Source of the DNA: Gordionus sp. m RMFG-2023
Lineage: Eukaryota > Nematomorpha > Gordioida > Chordodea > Parachordodidae
Assembly: GCF_954871325.1 (NCBI RefSeq)
Contig: NC_088777.1
Location: 31,411,366-31,475,365, forward strand
Direction: 5' to 3'
DNA: 64,000 nt
Positions 1-13,209 of this stretch are shown in pieces (the stretch's first letter is position 1; the number at the start of each line of letters is the position of its first letter). Under the pieces are notes generated by a model. It was not told the DNA's origin, did not search any database, and saw nothing but the letters and a program-made list of their open reading frames with translations. The position numbers and the translations under genes are program-made.

Positions 1-1622
1 TATCTTATTGATATGGAATATTTACAAAAAGATAACTGACCAGCACACCCTGAAATTTGTTATGGGGAAGAGCAAATTGAACGACGTTGTTTCTGACTGA
101 AGCTAGATATGGATCTCGCAATAAATGGGATGAGGGAATCAATTGATCATAATAATTAAAATAATAAACGCCCCCGTGATTTGAAGAGTTTTAAATTGTA
201 TGAACACAATTCCATGTAGTATTCCTGAGTATGAGCGTCTCTATATTAAAAGGTACTTGACAACTCACTGGTCTGCTAACGATAACCAATTAAGGAAATG
301 GATGGCCAATATTATTAAAAATATCAAAAAGGATTTGCTACGGCGATTTGCAGTATTTTTTACCTTTTCTTTTGAACTATTCTAATTTATGCACATCTGT
401 AAAGTTACCTCATTTTTGTGCAATATATATATTCTTTACAATATATTTTTATTTTTTGATAACTTTCTACATAGCTATTTTATTTAATATAGATAGAATG
501 TATTTTATATGAAATGCTAACTATTAAAAAAATAAATAAATTTTGCCTCAAATTCTTGGAAAAACAAAAATCAACAATATTATTTGCCCATTTTTTGTGC
601 CCTTTTAGCATGCCCCGCTGAAAATTTCAGGATTACATTACTGTTTATGATTCGCCCGTCATTCTTTGACGTGCTATCTGCTAGTATAATAATAAATCGA
701 AATTAATTTTAAATCTCATTTGGTAGGAAATAAACTCTACAGGCTCATTGAACATATGAAATAATTTTGAGTAGTTTCTCAATTACATTTAATTCTTTAT
801 TAAAAGGTTTTAAGTATTGTTTCCTTATTTTATTATTTGTAGGACTTTTGCTGACATCACTAATACATACTAGTCACTACTATAATATAAGTTGTAACGG
901 GTGAGGCAATTTTATTTTTGGTCATTAATATGAACTTGATCTGTTAGGACATTAAAATTTATATATTTTTTAATAATTTAAACTCAGAGATATGAAATGT
1001 TTATCAAGTATTAGATCTCAGAATAACCAATGATCTGCCTAATTTTATAAATGGAGTGCATTTGCAATCTATAAGGCCAGCCTCCATTTCATATTTGAAA
1101 CTTGTTGTTACTCGATATCTGTGGTCCGAAAAACCAAATTATTAACTCATGCAACATTTCCAATTTCATTAATTATTACCAAATTATGAAGATCGTGCCT
1201 CGAGCTCTTCAGGACCGACCCGAGCCTGGCAAGCCATAACATAAATAAGATCATGGCCCATAAAATATCAATGTTATGTTTCCTTCCTATTTCTCCTTAA
1301 CTGAATGATTGAATATCACAATAATAAAATAAATTTAAAAAACATTTTCATATCATATTTTATGATAAATGGAATAAATTAGATAAACATTTTCAAATTA
1401 TTGAAGTTATTGCAAAATATTTAAATTTAAGGTATAAATAAAGATTATAACATAAATATCTTGATTTGAGATATAATTCCATTTATAAAAAGTCGGGCCC
1501 ATACCTTAAAAATTTCCAGAGGGTTCGGGCGGTCCAGGACTGACAAATAATATTTTGCAGCCTCTACCGTTATATATGCACAAATGATACCCACTATATT
1601 ATCTCATTAATATTATTTTAAA
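1..1622. other. AT-rich intergenic DNA, no gene recognised
   Basis: I see no supported gene here. A 61-codon open frame at 200-385 (+) is charged and Trp-containing but matches no family I know; it could be the last exon of something to the left or a transposon relic. Two GC-rich patches, about 1195-1240 and 1490-1545, carry CGACCCGAGCC-like and GGTTCGGGCGG-like words resembling the GC-rich tips of hAT elements elsewhere in the window, so this is probably decayed transposon DNA. Confidence 0.5.
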
Positions 1623-2553
1623 CAGAGATCTGCAGGCCCGGCCCTATGCCCGGCCCGTCTCGGGTACACGGGCCGAACTGTATTTTAAAAATTTTAAAAT
1701 ATACCCGGGCCGGGCCAGGCCTGAAAATTTTTTTCTAAATACCTGGGCAGGTCCGGGCCTAAAATTATTAAAATCGGCCCTAGCTGTAAAAATTTTTTTA
1801 AAAATTTACACATCAGGATTTATTATATTCGTCAATTAGATATGGTTATAATGATTATATAATTTACTTCCATTTTTATAAATATTAGTTTTATTTTTAT
1901 AAATGCAATATATAATATAATATATTTTCAAAATTTTATTTACTTCCATTTTTTTTATAATTAGTTTTATTTTTTTTATAAATACAATATAATATAGTGT
2001 ATTATTCTCAAAATATTATTTACTTACATTTTTATTAGTAAAGGTAACGGTCCGGTCTTTGGTCCGGACTGGACCGATACCCTCAAACTGGACCGGACCA
2101 CGATCCTTAAAAAAGATCAATCCAGACCGTGGTCCTAAATAAAAAGACCGGTCCAGGACCGGTCTTTTTATTTGTTTAAAAAACATATTTTTTTTAACCT
2201 AATTTAATTTGTTTTATCATTTTATTAAATATAAGAGTATTATATAAACAATATAAAATTAATTATGAATAATATAATAATTAATACAAATATTTAATTT
2301 AAATAAATGCTAATGTCTTTGTTTGTAGAACTTCCTTGGAAGGAATTAGAAGAGGGACTTAATGGAGGCGGTAGATCTATTCCATTCTTTAACCAAGAGC
2401 CCATACACATCAAAGCTTGTATTGTTTTGTTTGAAAGCCTATTCCTTTTTTTAGTGACAAGATCTCCTGCTTTCGAAAATATTTGTTCACAGGGGACAGA
2501 TGTTGCTTGAATTGCTAAAAAATTTCTAGCTGCTAATGAGAGGACTGGAAATC

Positions 2554-2938
2554 GGTTCCCGTTCTAAATCGCTAAAACAAAAATCGCTAAAAATTGGGAA
2601 CCTGGCTTATATCTCCTAAAAAATTTTTAAAGTAAATTTGAAATTAATATTAATAAATACTAGGGGATTAAATACTTGTATTTAAATTGAAAATTTAAAA
2701 AAAATCGCTAAAATGGAAGAAATATTATCCAAAATCCCAGTTTTGGGAATCAAATTGGGAATTTGGATAATTTCTTCCATTTTAGCGATTTTTTTAAAAT
2801 TTTTAATTTAAATACAAGTGTTTAGTCCCCTAGTATCTATTAATATTAATTTCAAATTTACTTTAAAAATTTTTTAGGAGATATAAACCAGGTTCCCAAT
2901 TTTTAGCGATTTTTGTTTTAGCGATTTAGAACCTATCC
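2554..2938. repeat. Palindromic (snapback) MITE, 385 bp
   Basis: Two arms of about 180 bp are near-perfect reverse complements around a short loop near 2740-2755. Both ends carry GTTCTAAATCGCTAAAAC-type sequence. A perfect 9-bp duplication, ctggaaatc, flanks it at 2545-2553 and 2939-2947. A 9-bp TSD with very long inverted arms suggests a Mutator-like non-autonomous element, though the family is not proven. It sits at the very start of the last coding exon of the host hAT transposase, in the FPVLSL segment. The near-identity of the arms suggests a fairly recent origin. Confidence 0.85.
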
Positions 2939-4686
2939 CTGGAAATCTATATAATAAACTATATTGACTATTTAAAAAATATAAAAGACCTATCACTATT
3001 GGCTTTCCACCATACTAATATGTCATCCTGGTTCATTCAAATAGGTGTGAAGTTCTGATATATTTTCTTCAATGATTTCGCCGATATATAATCCCCTTCT
3101 GAATTTCTTTTTTGGGATAAAATTATTTCTAAAGTACTAAATTCATTGATTTCCTCCTGGCACAAATGTTTGAAAATTAGGATTTAGTAAATAAATATTA
3201 AAAATATACCCGAGAATCCGTTATTCCTGTATTTTTTTTATTTTCTATTTTCCTTAAATATTTTGAAAATTTGGTCATATACTCAATTCTATTAAGAGTA
3301 TTAGGCATGTAAACTTGTTTTAATCTCGGATCCAATAATGTTGAGACATATGATTCATAGCAAAATAATTCTTTGAGATATTTCTGCATTTTAACCAGCA
3401 TGTTATTAAGAATTTCTTTTCTTGTATTGTTATTATCCTTTTTTATATTATTTAAAATTTCATTATTTATATTCTCCATATATAACATGGAAATCCCAAC
3501 TGTAGGATATTTGGATACTGATAAATCAAGTGTGGTTTTATAGAAGAGCCTTAGAAAATCTACAGCCTCTTTAAGGTCTTCTTTTTCACACTTAGTAAAG
3601 AAAACCCCTTTAAATTGTTTGTAATTCAAAAAAAGTACTTCTTCTATAGCATCCATGTTCTAAAAATTAAATATTTTTTAAAAATAATTGGATAAAAATG
3701 TAAATACCTCTTAAATTGTATTCATCATTAAATAGGAGCTATTCCATCTAATAGGGATATCAGAAGGGATTTTAAATTTTGTAATACCCTTATTTTCACA
3801 TATTTGTACATATGCTTGATTTATTTTGGGTGATTTATTTATAGAAAAGGCTATGTCTCTACACTTTTCTAGGATAGTTGTAATATATGATAAACCTTCC
3901 TGAGATATTAGGTTTAGAATATGGGCACAGCATCTAAAGCCTTTAAATTTTTGTTCCTTATAAATATTCTGCAAAATATCCATGCTTTTTAGGATGTTAT
4001 TGGCAATATCTGTAGTACAGGCCAGTATATTCTCCTCCAATTGATATACATCAATTACTTCTTTTATAGCTAAGGATATTTCTTCAGAAGTATGAGGAAA
4101 TGGGATATGATTTATATCAAGTAAAATATTTTTTAATGTAAAAGAAGAATCAATATAATGTGCAGTAATGGCTATAAATGAAATTTTATTTATATTACTC
4201 CACATATCTGTGGTAAAGCTTATTAAAGAATTATTTTTATTTAAAATATCTTTTAGAGAATTTCTTAGTTTCTCAAAATTAGCTGTATAAAAATCTTTAA
4301 CTTTGTTTTTTGACCAAATTGTAGCAGTTGAGTTTAAATATTTGATTAAATTATGAAGACCTGAACTTTCAAAAGTCTTCATTGGCAGAGAGTCCATTAT
4401 TACCCATTTTATAAAGAGTTGGTTCATATGATCTGTTTGGAATTTAACCAATGGTATTGAAGAAAGTGATTTTGTACTTGTGGAGGGCATATTTAAATTA
4501 AGAGTAGATTGTGTTTTTGAGATATTTTCATTTTCATTATTAGAAGTATAAATTTTATGTTTTATCAAATGTCTGCTTAAGGTACCTAATTATTTTATTA
4601 AGAATAAGGTTAAATTATTTTGACAATGAATTATTCAGACAGTTTCTTAAGAAAAAATAGATATATAAAAATAACCAAAATATTTT

Positions 4687-7039
4687 TGTTGCATTAGGAA
4701 AATTATTTAAATTTAAATTAAATTGTAACTTTTAAAATTGTATAAATTATCACTGTGGGATATTAAAGATAAAAGGTTATAAAATTTGAACATTAACTTT
4801 AAAGTATATTGTGATTATGACTTTAGGTTGTTAAAGTTTAATTTGTTTTTATAGATATATATAGTCGTGTTTTTTGTTAATTATTAGAGTTAGTTGTAAT
4901 ATTATGTAATAAAATAAATATTGAATAAAATACGTTACTCGTTTTCAAGTTGTAAATTTATCGAAATAAATGTCTTAAAATATATAAAAATTCACTTAAA
5001 TAATAATTGCCTTCCGTATAATTTATTATGGTGGCAGCGGAAAAAGTAGTATGATGAATAAAAAATTAATTATTTTATAATTTTTCTAAAAAAAAATAAA
5101 TAAATAAAAATTTAGGTATCAATGGTTGATGGAATTGATACAAGTTGAAACTCATGGGCAAAATATTATGGAAATGGATTCTTAAAGATCATATTTAATA
5201 AATTCTAAAACACGTAAGAGATATAAAATAAATATGACGTATAAATATAAAAACTTAAAGTAAATTAAAATAAATTAAAATAAAATTAATCAATATGGAC
5301 TATCCAAAATATGATAATGATGTAAATAAATATATAAATGAATTGGAGAAATTTTTTTTGATATATGAAGTTGAAAATAGTGCTAAGGTATTGCTTCAAA
5401 ATCTTCCAGAAGGTCTATATTTGGAGATGGACGTATTAATGGAAGCAATAAGGTTACCAACAGGGAGAGATGCAACTTTTGAGAAAACTATGACAATATT
5501 AAAATATTTATCTGGCTATAAGGCAGAAAAGGAGATATAAGAAACACCTAAATTACATCATAATTATTTAAATGATAAAGTGCAAACCAAAAGTTATAGG
5601 AATAATTATAATAATCATTATGAGTGTAAAAATTGTTACGAAAGACATTACAATAATAAGGAATATAATAATTATGCGAGATTTAACAATAGAAATAATA
5701 ATCATAATATCAATTACAATAAGTATCGATATAATAATGATAATAATTATAAATATAATAGTATAAAAAATAATGAAGTAAAAGTAAAAAAACCAATCAA
5801 TGTAAAAATAGAAGTAAAAAAACCAATAGTGAAGGATAAGCCAATTGATGTAGAAATAGTATATAGTTCTTTATTTCGTAGTGATATTAATAGTAAGTCG
5901 TATGAAGAGTGGAAAACGACTAATGAATTTAACAAGAGACAATTTTGTAGAATTAACGCAGAAAAAGTAGACATTTATAAAACAAAAATTGTAGAAAAGT
6001 TAGAAATTAAAACTAAAAATTTTGAAATTACGTCGGTAAAAATATTAAAAAATTATATAGTAGAAACGTTTATATATAGTTATATTAATCACATAGTAAA
6101 ATTTGAAGAAATAATAATAAAAGAGAAAAAATGTGATAATATAAATAATTTAATTAATATTGATAAAGATTCTAGGAAATGCAAAAATTTAAAAAAAGTG
6201 AAAAATATTACGTGTAAAAGTAGGAATAATGTTAAAAGAAATAGGAGTAGTGTTAGGAGAAAGGATGACAAAATTAAAATTGAACATATAAAAGAATTCT
6301 TAGGAGAGAATAAAATTGTTGAGAATAAAATTTATTTTTAAAAGTTTGAAATTCGATTTTAAGAAAATTTTTATAAAAAAATTTATTAAACTAAAGAATA
6401 AAGGAGTTAAATTCAAATTAAAATAAAAAGAATAAAAAAAGTACGTAATATAAAATTTTAATTATTTCATGGATCAAAATTATTAATATAACATGTAAAT
6501 TAATACTATAATATAAAAAATTTAAACAATACTAAAACGCGATTTTATAATCAACATTTTATGATGATTCTTATATTCTTATATTCGATTGGATCGATTC
6601 TTATTCTAATTATTCTTGATTGACTAATAATAATGATAATAATAACGATGGAGGGCAAACGAGCAACAAACAAACTAAAAGATAGGGAAATGTTGTATTA
6701 GGAAAATTATTTAGATTTAAATTAACTTTGAAATTGTAACTTTTAAAATTGTATAAATTATCACTGTGGGATATTAAAGATAAAAGGTTATAAAATTTGA
6801 ACATTAACTTTAAAGTATATTGTGATTATGACTTTAGGTTGTTAAAGTTTAATTTGTTTTTATAGATATATATAGTCGTGTTTTTTATTAATTATTAGAG
6901 TTAGTTGTAATATTATGTAATAAAATAAATATTGAATAAAATACGTTACTCGTTTTCAAGTTGTAAATTTATCGAAATAAATGTCTTAAAATATATAAAA
7001 ATTCACTTAAATAATAATTGCCTTCCGTATAATTTATTA
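4687..7039 (+). mobile_element. Short LTR retrotransposon (non-autonomous type)
   Basis: Two direct repeats, 4687-5028 and 6691-7039, begin TGTTG and end TTATTA; they are nearly identical apart from a few substitutions and a short indel. A 5-bp TSD, atttt, flanks them (4682-4686 and 7040-7044). A primer-binding-site-like TGGTGGCAGCGG follows the left LTR, and a purine tract ending GATAGGGAAA precedes the right LTR. The interior is only about 1.7 kb and encodes short Asn/Lys/Ile-rich open frames (5295-5540 and 5580-6341), the second with a CKNC motif that could be a gag-like relic. There is no recognisable polymerase. The ends look whole and young; the coding part looks reduced. It lies in the BED intron of the surrounding hAT gene. 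Confidence 0.85.
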
Positions 7040-7797
7040 ATTTTAATAATAATACTGCTTATTTTGATTAATTTATTGCTTAAAAAATTATAAACAATTA
7101 TTTTGTTACTTGTTGCTGACGATATGTTAAATTTGGTATTACAGTGAACACATATTCTATGTTTTTTATTAGGACTATAAGTAAAATGTTTCTTGAACAA
7201 ACTTATGGTTTTCATATTGTAAAAAAAAAATTAACAAAATCTAAAATAACTCCTCTAGAAAAATATCGTAAAATAAAATACACAAAAAAATTATAGAATA
7301 GTAAAGTAAACTTAAATATTAATAAAAGACCGGTGCGGACCACGGTCCTCAACCGTCCGGTCCGGTCCTATCACTAATTTTTATAAATACAATATAATAT
7401 AGTATATTCTCAAAATATTATTTTCTTCCATTTTTATAAATATCAGTTATATTTTTTTTATAAATACAATTAATATAGTATATTTTCAAAATCTTATTTA
7501 CACAAATTTTTTATAGTATCAATTTATAATATACTAACTATTTGTTTAGAATAAAAAAAAGATAAAATATGTAATATGCTTGCTTATTAAATGATAATAC
7601 TGGCTGAAAAATATGATAAAATACCGAATAGGTAAATTTTTTGTATATACGAGGTCGAATATAATTTAAAAAAATTCCGAGCTGGCCTAAAAAAGTTTTT
7701 AAAAAAAATCCGGGCCGGGCCTAAAATTTTTAAGAGCCGGGCTGAAAATTTAAAAAAAAAATCCGGGTCTGGCTAGGCCGTACAAATGAGGCCTCTG

Positions 7798-10700
7798 ATT
7801 TTAATATTAAATAAAATAATATATAGGAGTGTGTCTGAGCACTTCACATAAAATATTTGATAATGCAATGAGATTCAAAAATATAATGTGACTTAAATTT
7901 ACTTCTATATCCAAGTTTGTAAACCCGTATTTTAGCAGGGTTCGGTTCTGATTCGTTACAAGGCAAAAAAATAAATAGGAAGTTGGTTCAGAAATTTTCT
8001 TTAATCAAGATTCACGGCTTAGGTATATTTGTGTTAGAAAATTTTCTTTTAAAATCATAGGCAATATATTAGAGCTTTTTCATAGAAACTAGGGACTTTT
8101 TTATAATCCTTAAACAGTATAAGATATTGTAGTAGATCTCGATAGAAATTGAATGTTTATATTATATTAAATCAAGAATTGCCATGTCAAGCTTTTAACA
8201 GTATCAAATTTTAAGCTTTATAAGTTTTCCTACCCCTATTGATATTTTATACAGGGATTAAGCTGTTTTTAATTAATATTCTGGGATATATTTTCTCTTA
8301 TTATAATACAATTAAGCCCGGATATAATTATATATATTATATTTTGAAGTTCTGAGTCATTGATAATGGAAAAAGGCCAACCATTTATTTAAATAAGATA
8401 GAACTCATTTATATTTACACCCGTTTATAAATAAGTTTTAATATCTATTTTGGACCCTTCTAATATCTCTTCCTCTTGATACTTTAATTTGTCTTTTATA
8501 TAACTCAAATTAGATGTGTGGCCAACAATTAACTAAATCCAAAATGTCCTTAAATGTTAAAATATTATAAATCCTGAAATCTCAATTTTTAAGTCTGAAT
8601 ATATAATTTTATATAAAAGGCATTGACCTGTTCAAAAAATAAAATCGCGTTGGTTCTTCAGGTTAGGTTTGTGTTTAGCAAAAAAATTAATAAATTGCTG
8701 ACTAATAAATCATTTAAGAATATAAATGTAACTAAATAACATTTTAAACGCTGCGTTGTCCACAAAAATTGGCGGCAAGTCTGGTAGCACGGCTCAATTT
8801 AACGTTGCGTGAGCCGGTGCGCATAGGTGTAACTCTGTCTTTCATAAATAGCTAAACCAAATATGATATTAATAATTATTCTTTAAGAAATATAATTTTT
8901 TTAATGAAAATAATAAATTAGTTTACTTTTTATTTGACAATATATCTCTTTCTTTCAATAAAGTTATCATAATATAAATAATTATATAAAAATTTTTCAT
9001 TTCATTTTTTTAAAATTTCAATTATAATAATTTAGTAAATTTTATATAATAATAGTTTAACACACATTTTTTATGCTATCATCAGCTTTTCAAACTTCCG
9101 TATATAATATAATGATCAAATCTTTCCAATTTTTTCTTAAATTTTTTTTAAAAAGTTGTCACGACACATATATAAAAATAATTTATTAGACACTTTATTT
9201 TAGTTTTTATTTTAATTTAAGTTATGATTCTTACATTCATATATATATATATATCTAGTTTTAGATTAATTTAAATACTTATTTAATAAAGTCAATCATC
9301 ATTGTTTTTTTTGACGAGAAAAAAGAAAGAAAAATAGGTTAATCGGAGATTTCTTTGTTTTAAATTAAAACTGACTAAAAGGAAGAAATGTGACTGATAA
9401 ATTAATATATTTAATTGAGGATTTGAAATCAGATTGTCAGTGGCCGAAACAGAATTTTTCACAGAGCCCTGCAGAAATTAATATTAATTTCCCCCCATAT
9501 TTAAGCCCATTTTTCCGGTCTGGATCAAATTATTTTCCCATTTAAACTCCTATAATATTAAAATATTTAGCCCATTCCCAATTTCTAAAATGTTTTTATT
9601 TCAAATAATTTTGACTATATTTTGTAATTTTAAAAATATTTTTTTTAATTTAAAGAGACATTGTTGTGAAATAATGTAAAATGAAATTTTTATAAAAATA
9701 TTATGTGATAAAAAAACTTTAAATAGAAAGTTGGTGGACAATAAAAGATTTTAAACTAGGACGCCTCCAACTAAATATTCAGAAAATAAATTTAAAAAAA
9801 TATAATTTTAAATTTTTTACTAAATCTCATGATGCTTTATGGTGGCAGCAGTGGGATATAAACTAATAGCTTCCAAATTTTAATTCTTCTATGAAAAATT
9901 TTAGATACAATGGTAGCTAAATTTTAAAGGGAATGATTTTCCAACAAATTAATTAATAAACCTGGCTCGGTCCTTGCAAAAAATATATTTAGTCCCAATG
10001 CGGCCTGGGTTTGCAATTTATTTTAAACCAGACCTAGATTCATAAAATCCTAACATTATATAATAAAGGTCATAAAATGTCTAAATAAAATCTCAAGAAA
10101 GTTATCCGCCTTTTATAAAAGACATCTTCATTCGTGTAATCAGAAGAGGGCGAGAAAATCCTCTTAAATATTGTTTTATGCTGATAAAAAATAACTATTA
10201 TACTTCCTCGTCCCCTCTTATAAAAAAAATGAATAGTAGTTTTAAAAATAATGATTAATTGAAATTCTTCAGAAAATAATTTTTATTAATAAAGTGCAAA
10301 ACCAAAATTATTTTTAAAAAAATTATAAACTGGCAAAAGTCTTCAAAAGACTGGCCTAAATCTATCCAATAAAACTTATGGAGGGAATTTTCACCCAAAA
10401 ATTCCCCTCCCCCCTTTTTAAGAAAATTGGATAAACCTATGGATAGCTTATTTTTGTGTATGCAAAATTGATTTTTTATTCTATATACTGGTTTAATTCC
10501 TTATAATATTTTATAAAATTAATATTTTGCAGAAATAACGTAGTGTTATGTTATGACAATCCCGATAACACTCTGTCAAAGAGAAAATATATAGTATTAC
10601 TCAAAGACATTATTTCATTTGCACAAGATAGAATGAGAAAAAATAGAAATTAAGCTAGATTATAAGGAGAAAAATACAATAGGAAGGATTGAGAGCATGG

Positions 10701-11899
10701 AAAATCATTGGTAAGAACAAAGAATGATAGGAAGAAAGAAAAAGAATAAAATGATAAACCAATCCCACATTATAATAATAAAAAAATTTTTAAAAAAAAT
10801 AAACGTTTCTAATATTGACCCAATTTTGTTTCTCTTTTTTTGACATTAACTTTTCAAACTTTGAACATTTTGGGAAAATATAAAAAAAGAGTAAACTTGA
10901 TGACGGTGTTATTGAGATATAATTATTTGAATAAAAGAAGAAAATAAGATAAGAAAAAGAGAAAATAAATAAACATTTAATGAGAGATAAAAGTTAGAAA
11001 CAAATAAGCTAATTAAAAGAAATGGCAAAAAATTCAGATTTAAAATAATTGCGAAAGTACAATGTATTTATAAACAGATAGAAGGAACTCGAATTATAAT
11101 GTTTCATCCATATCCGAATATAGAAATATTTGTGCATTCCTATCTTTTATGATAAAATGTACAGGTTCCAAAATTTATTAAAGGGGTATTCGGTCCAAAG
11201 TGGGTCCAGACTAATCTCAGCCAGGTTGTTGGGTTCGATACAGGATCGGTATAAATATAAATTACCCATACTATCGATCGAATAGTAAGTTTATTTTGTA
11301 AAATTAGAAATAAAAAGACTTTGAATAGCTATTTGCATCTAAAAATTTTACTGATAAAACATTTGACAAACGATAATCAAATTAATACAATATGTATCTT
11401 AATGCATTAAGAGTAAAAACAAAAAAATCAAGTTTGGACGTAACCTAATATTTTTTAATTTTGTATGAAATTAATCATAGAATGATTAAAATTCCTAAAC
11501 CTGATCTGAGTTAAGGGTAAAAGTTGGGTTAGGTTCAAGTTCCCTAAGCCTAAATATTTTTAGGTCCCGGTTCATGGGTTAGGAAAAAAGAGTCCTGAAC
11601 CCAGATACGTACGTCTAGGCTTGGGTCCAGAATCCTGAAAAAACCAACAGTTTAAAAATGATAAAATAGACATATTATTGTATTAAGGTTAAAACCCATC
11701 TTTTAGTATTTGGGAAAGTTTGATAAAATATTATAGATTGAAATCAATTCTATATGATAATGCAATTAAATTAATAAAAATATATTATATGACAGTTGTA
11801 ATAATAATTAATAAACATTGCGCTTCCGATAAGGGAATAAAATTATTAATTAAACTTATAAGCTATTAGAGATTTAATAACCTACGGATTTAACTCCAG
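7798..11899. other. AT-rich intergenic DNA with weak transposon relics
   Basis: No gene recognised on either strand. A TGGTGGCAGC word at about 9840-9850 resembles the primer-binding site of the LTR element at 4687 and may mark an old LTR relic, but no paired LTRs are visible. Between 11180 and 11650, GC-richer words (GGGTCCAGA, GTCCCGGTTC, GGCTTGGGTCC) resemble subterminal parts of the local hAT families. The rest is low-complexity A/T sequence. Confidence 0.45.
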
Positions 11900-13209
11900 T
11901 AGGCGCGTAGCCAGCGGGAGGGGAGAACCCCCCATAGCAAAATTTCTTGAAAAAATATAAAAGGGCTTAGGCGCGTAGCCAGCAGGAGGTGGGTTGAGAA
12001 AGGGGAAGAAATCCCTTGCCCCCAGCAAGAATTTTTGAAAAAATAATAAAGGACTTCATGAATTAAGAATTTCAAAGTATTCGATTTCAAATTGGTTATA
12101 TTCTATTCTAAATATTGACAAAAAGTTATTAATTTAAATATTTATTTCATGTATGTTAATATTTAATCTCACGAAAATTTAAAGTTTATTTTCTTACATT
12201 TTTTAAACCTTAAAAAGTTATGGATATAAGAAAATTTTATCAACCAAAAAAAAATTCTATTTAATTCTTCTCTACTAATAACTATGATTATAAAATTTCT
12301 AGAGTGTATGTTGTTCAGATATACGAATTTGCTGAATATAATTATTTCTGAGATTTCTCGTGCTGCAGGGGAAAAAATTGCAAAAAACCTGCACGAATTG
12401 ATGGAGCTGTCGACATCAAGCTGTTATAGCATTTTTTAGATCTACAAGATCCTATTTTGTATGCCCCTGGAGAAATATCAGAATCACCTGAAACACATAT
12501 TTCATCGGAAGCTAACAAATTATTAGATTTAATATGACTGCTGATTTTTTTCATTACGAATGCATTAATAAATTATTTTATACACAACAATTTTATGCAA
12601 TATTTTCCCAAAAAATTCGACCCTAATTTTTCAAGCCTGGCCCAAATTTTTTTTATTTTCCCGGAAAGACCGATCCGAAATAAAGAATATTTATCCGTCT
12701 GGCGCCGCTTGAATTCATTTAAATATAGAAAAATCTAATTTTTTTTATTGCAAAAAAATATTCTACAAATAAAAAATATTAGCGCTTTTGTTTCTTGCAA
12801 GAATTTTAAAATATATCAATTTATTTATATTATATTTAAAAATTTAAGCCCGACCCGATCCGGTCCAAAATTTTTTAAAAACATTAGACCCAATCAAGCC
12901 CGAACTAAAATTATTTTTCAAAAATAATCCCGGCCCGGCCGAAACCCGTGCTGGGCCATGATTTGTAGATCTCTAATCTAAAGGTCAATTTTAGAATTTA
13001 AATCGTATAAAAAATTTATTTTTTTGTAGAAATCCTCCAAAACAATGGAAGCATGACATACTTTAAAATATATTTTAGAAGTTTTCCAATTATATTAATA
13101 AATTTATATGATTATTAGTTCTAATAAATTCTTATGTTCTAAAAAAGTCATTTAAATATAAAAAAAATCCCCCCCCCCCCCCATAAGAAAATTCCTGGCT
13201 ATGCGCCTG
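11900..13209. mobile_element. hAT-like element with AGGCGC(G/A)TAGCCAG ends
   Basis: The left end TAGGCGCGTAGCCAG (11900) and the right end CTGGCTATGCGCCTG (to 13209) are inverted copies. Flanking octamers aactccag and aaccccgg agree at 6 of 8 positions, consistent with an old hAT TSD. A second copy of the left tip starts at 11970, so the left end is partly duplicated. The right arm contains a long C-run (about 13169-13182). Inside, GC-rich sequence ending TGTAGATCTCTA near 12975 looks like the right tip of a hobo-like copy nested within. I could not identify a transposase. Confidence 0.6.

Larger units (their letters stand above)
2294..7215 (-). pseudogene. BED-finger hAT transposase, interrupted and decayed
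   Basis: Minus-strand exons can be followed through. 7215-7110 gives the first half of a BED zinc finger (CVHC). 4585-3708 gives the second half (SRHLIKH), then the hAT core: SFTTDMWSN, the CCAHILNLI region and DIPIRWNSSYLMM. 3659-2990 gives the middle part including STLLDPR and DILVWWKANSDR. From 2946 to 2294, around the inserted palindrome, comes the dimerisation region FPVLSLAARNFLAIQATSV / PCEQIFSKAGD and the stop. Introns at 3707-3660 (48 nt) and 2989-2947 (43 nt) are tiny. The BED intron (7109-4586) would be about 166 nt without the LTR element it now holds. At least one in-frame stop sits just before the 3708 donor, and the 3200-2990 part contains further breaks. Inactive by inference. 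Confidence 0.8.
2036..7376 (-). mobile_element. Second-family hAT transposon, nested inside the hobo-like element
   Basis: The ends are TAGTAAAGGTAACGG on the left and, inverted, TAGTGATAGGACCGG on the right, followed by GGTCCGG-type subterminal repeats (about 2040-2165 and 7330-7370). A perfect 8-bp TSD, atttttat, lies at 2028-2035 and 7377-7384. The element carries a minus-strand BED/hAT transposase gene (see next entry). It has itself been hit twice, by a palindromic element at 2554-2938 and an LTR retrotransposon at 4687-7039. Without these it would be about 2.6 kb, a normal size for an autonomous hAT. Confidence 0.85.
1623..7797. mobile_element. hobo-like hAT element (outer shell of a nest)
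   Basis: The left end is CAGAGATCTGCAGG followed by GC-rich CCCGGCCC words. The right end is GC-rich sequence closing in CCTCTG. Flanking octamers attttaaa (1615-1622) and attttaat (7798-7805) match at 7 of 8 positions, as expected for a hAT TSD. The 12-bp terminus is one step from the hobo terminus CAGAGAACTGCA. Subtracting the inserted element 2036-7376 leaves about 0.8 kb, close to the intact 727-bp copy at 18441-19167, and the AT-rich interior matches that copy. I infer a non-autonomous member that served as a landing site. The right tip lacks the internal TGCAGGT segment seen in sister copies. Confidence 0.8.

Noticed and set aside
2307-2510. Plus-strand 67-codon frame
   Set aside because: It is the antisense of the hAT dimerisation domain (PCEQIFSKAGD).
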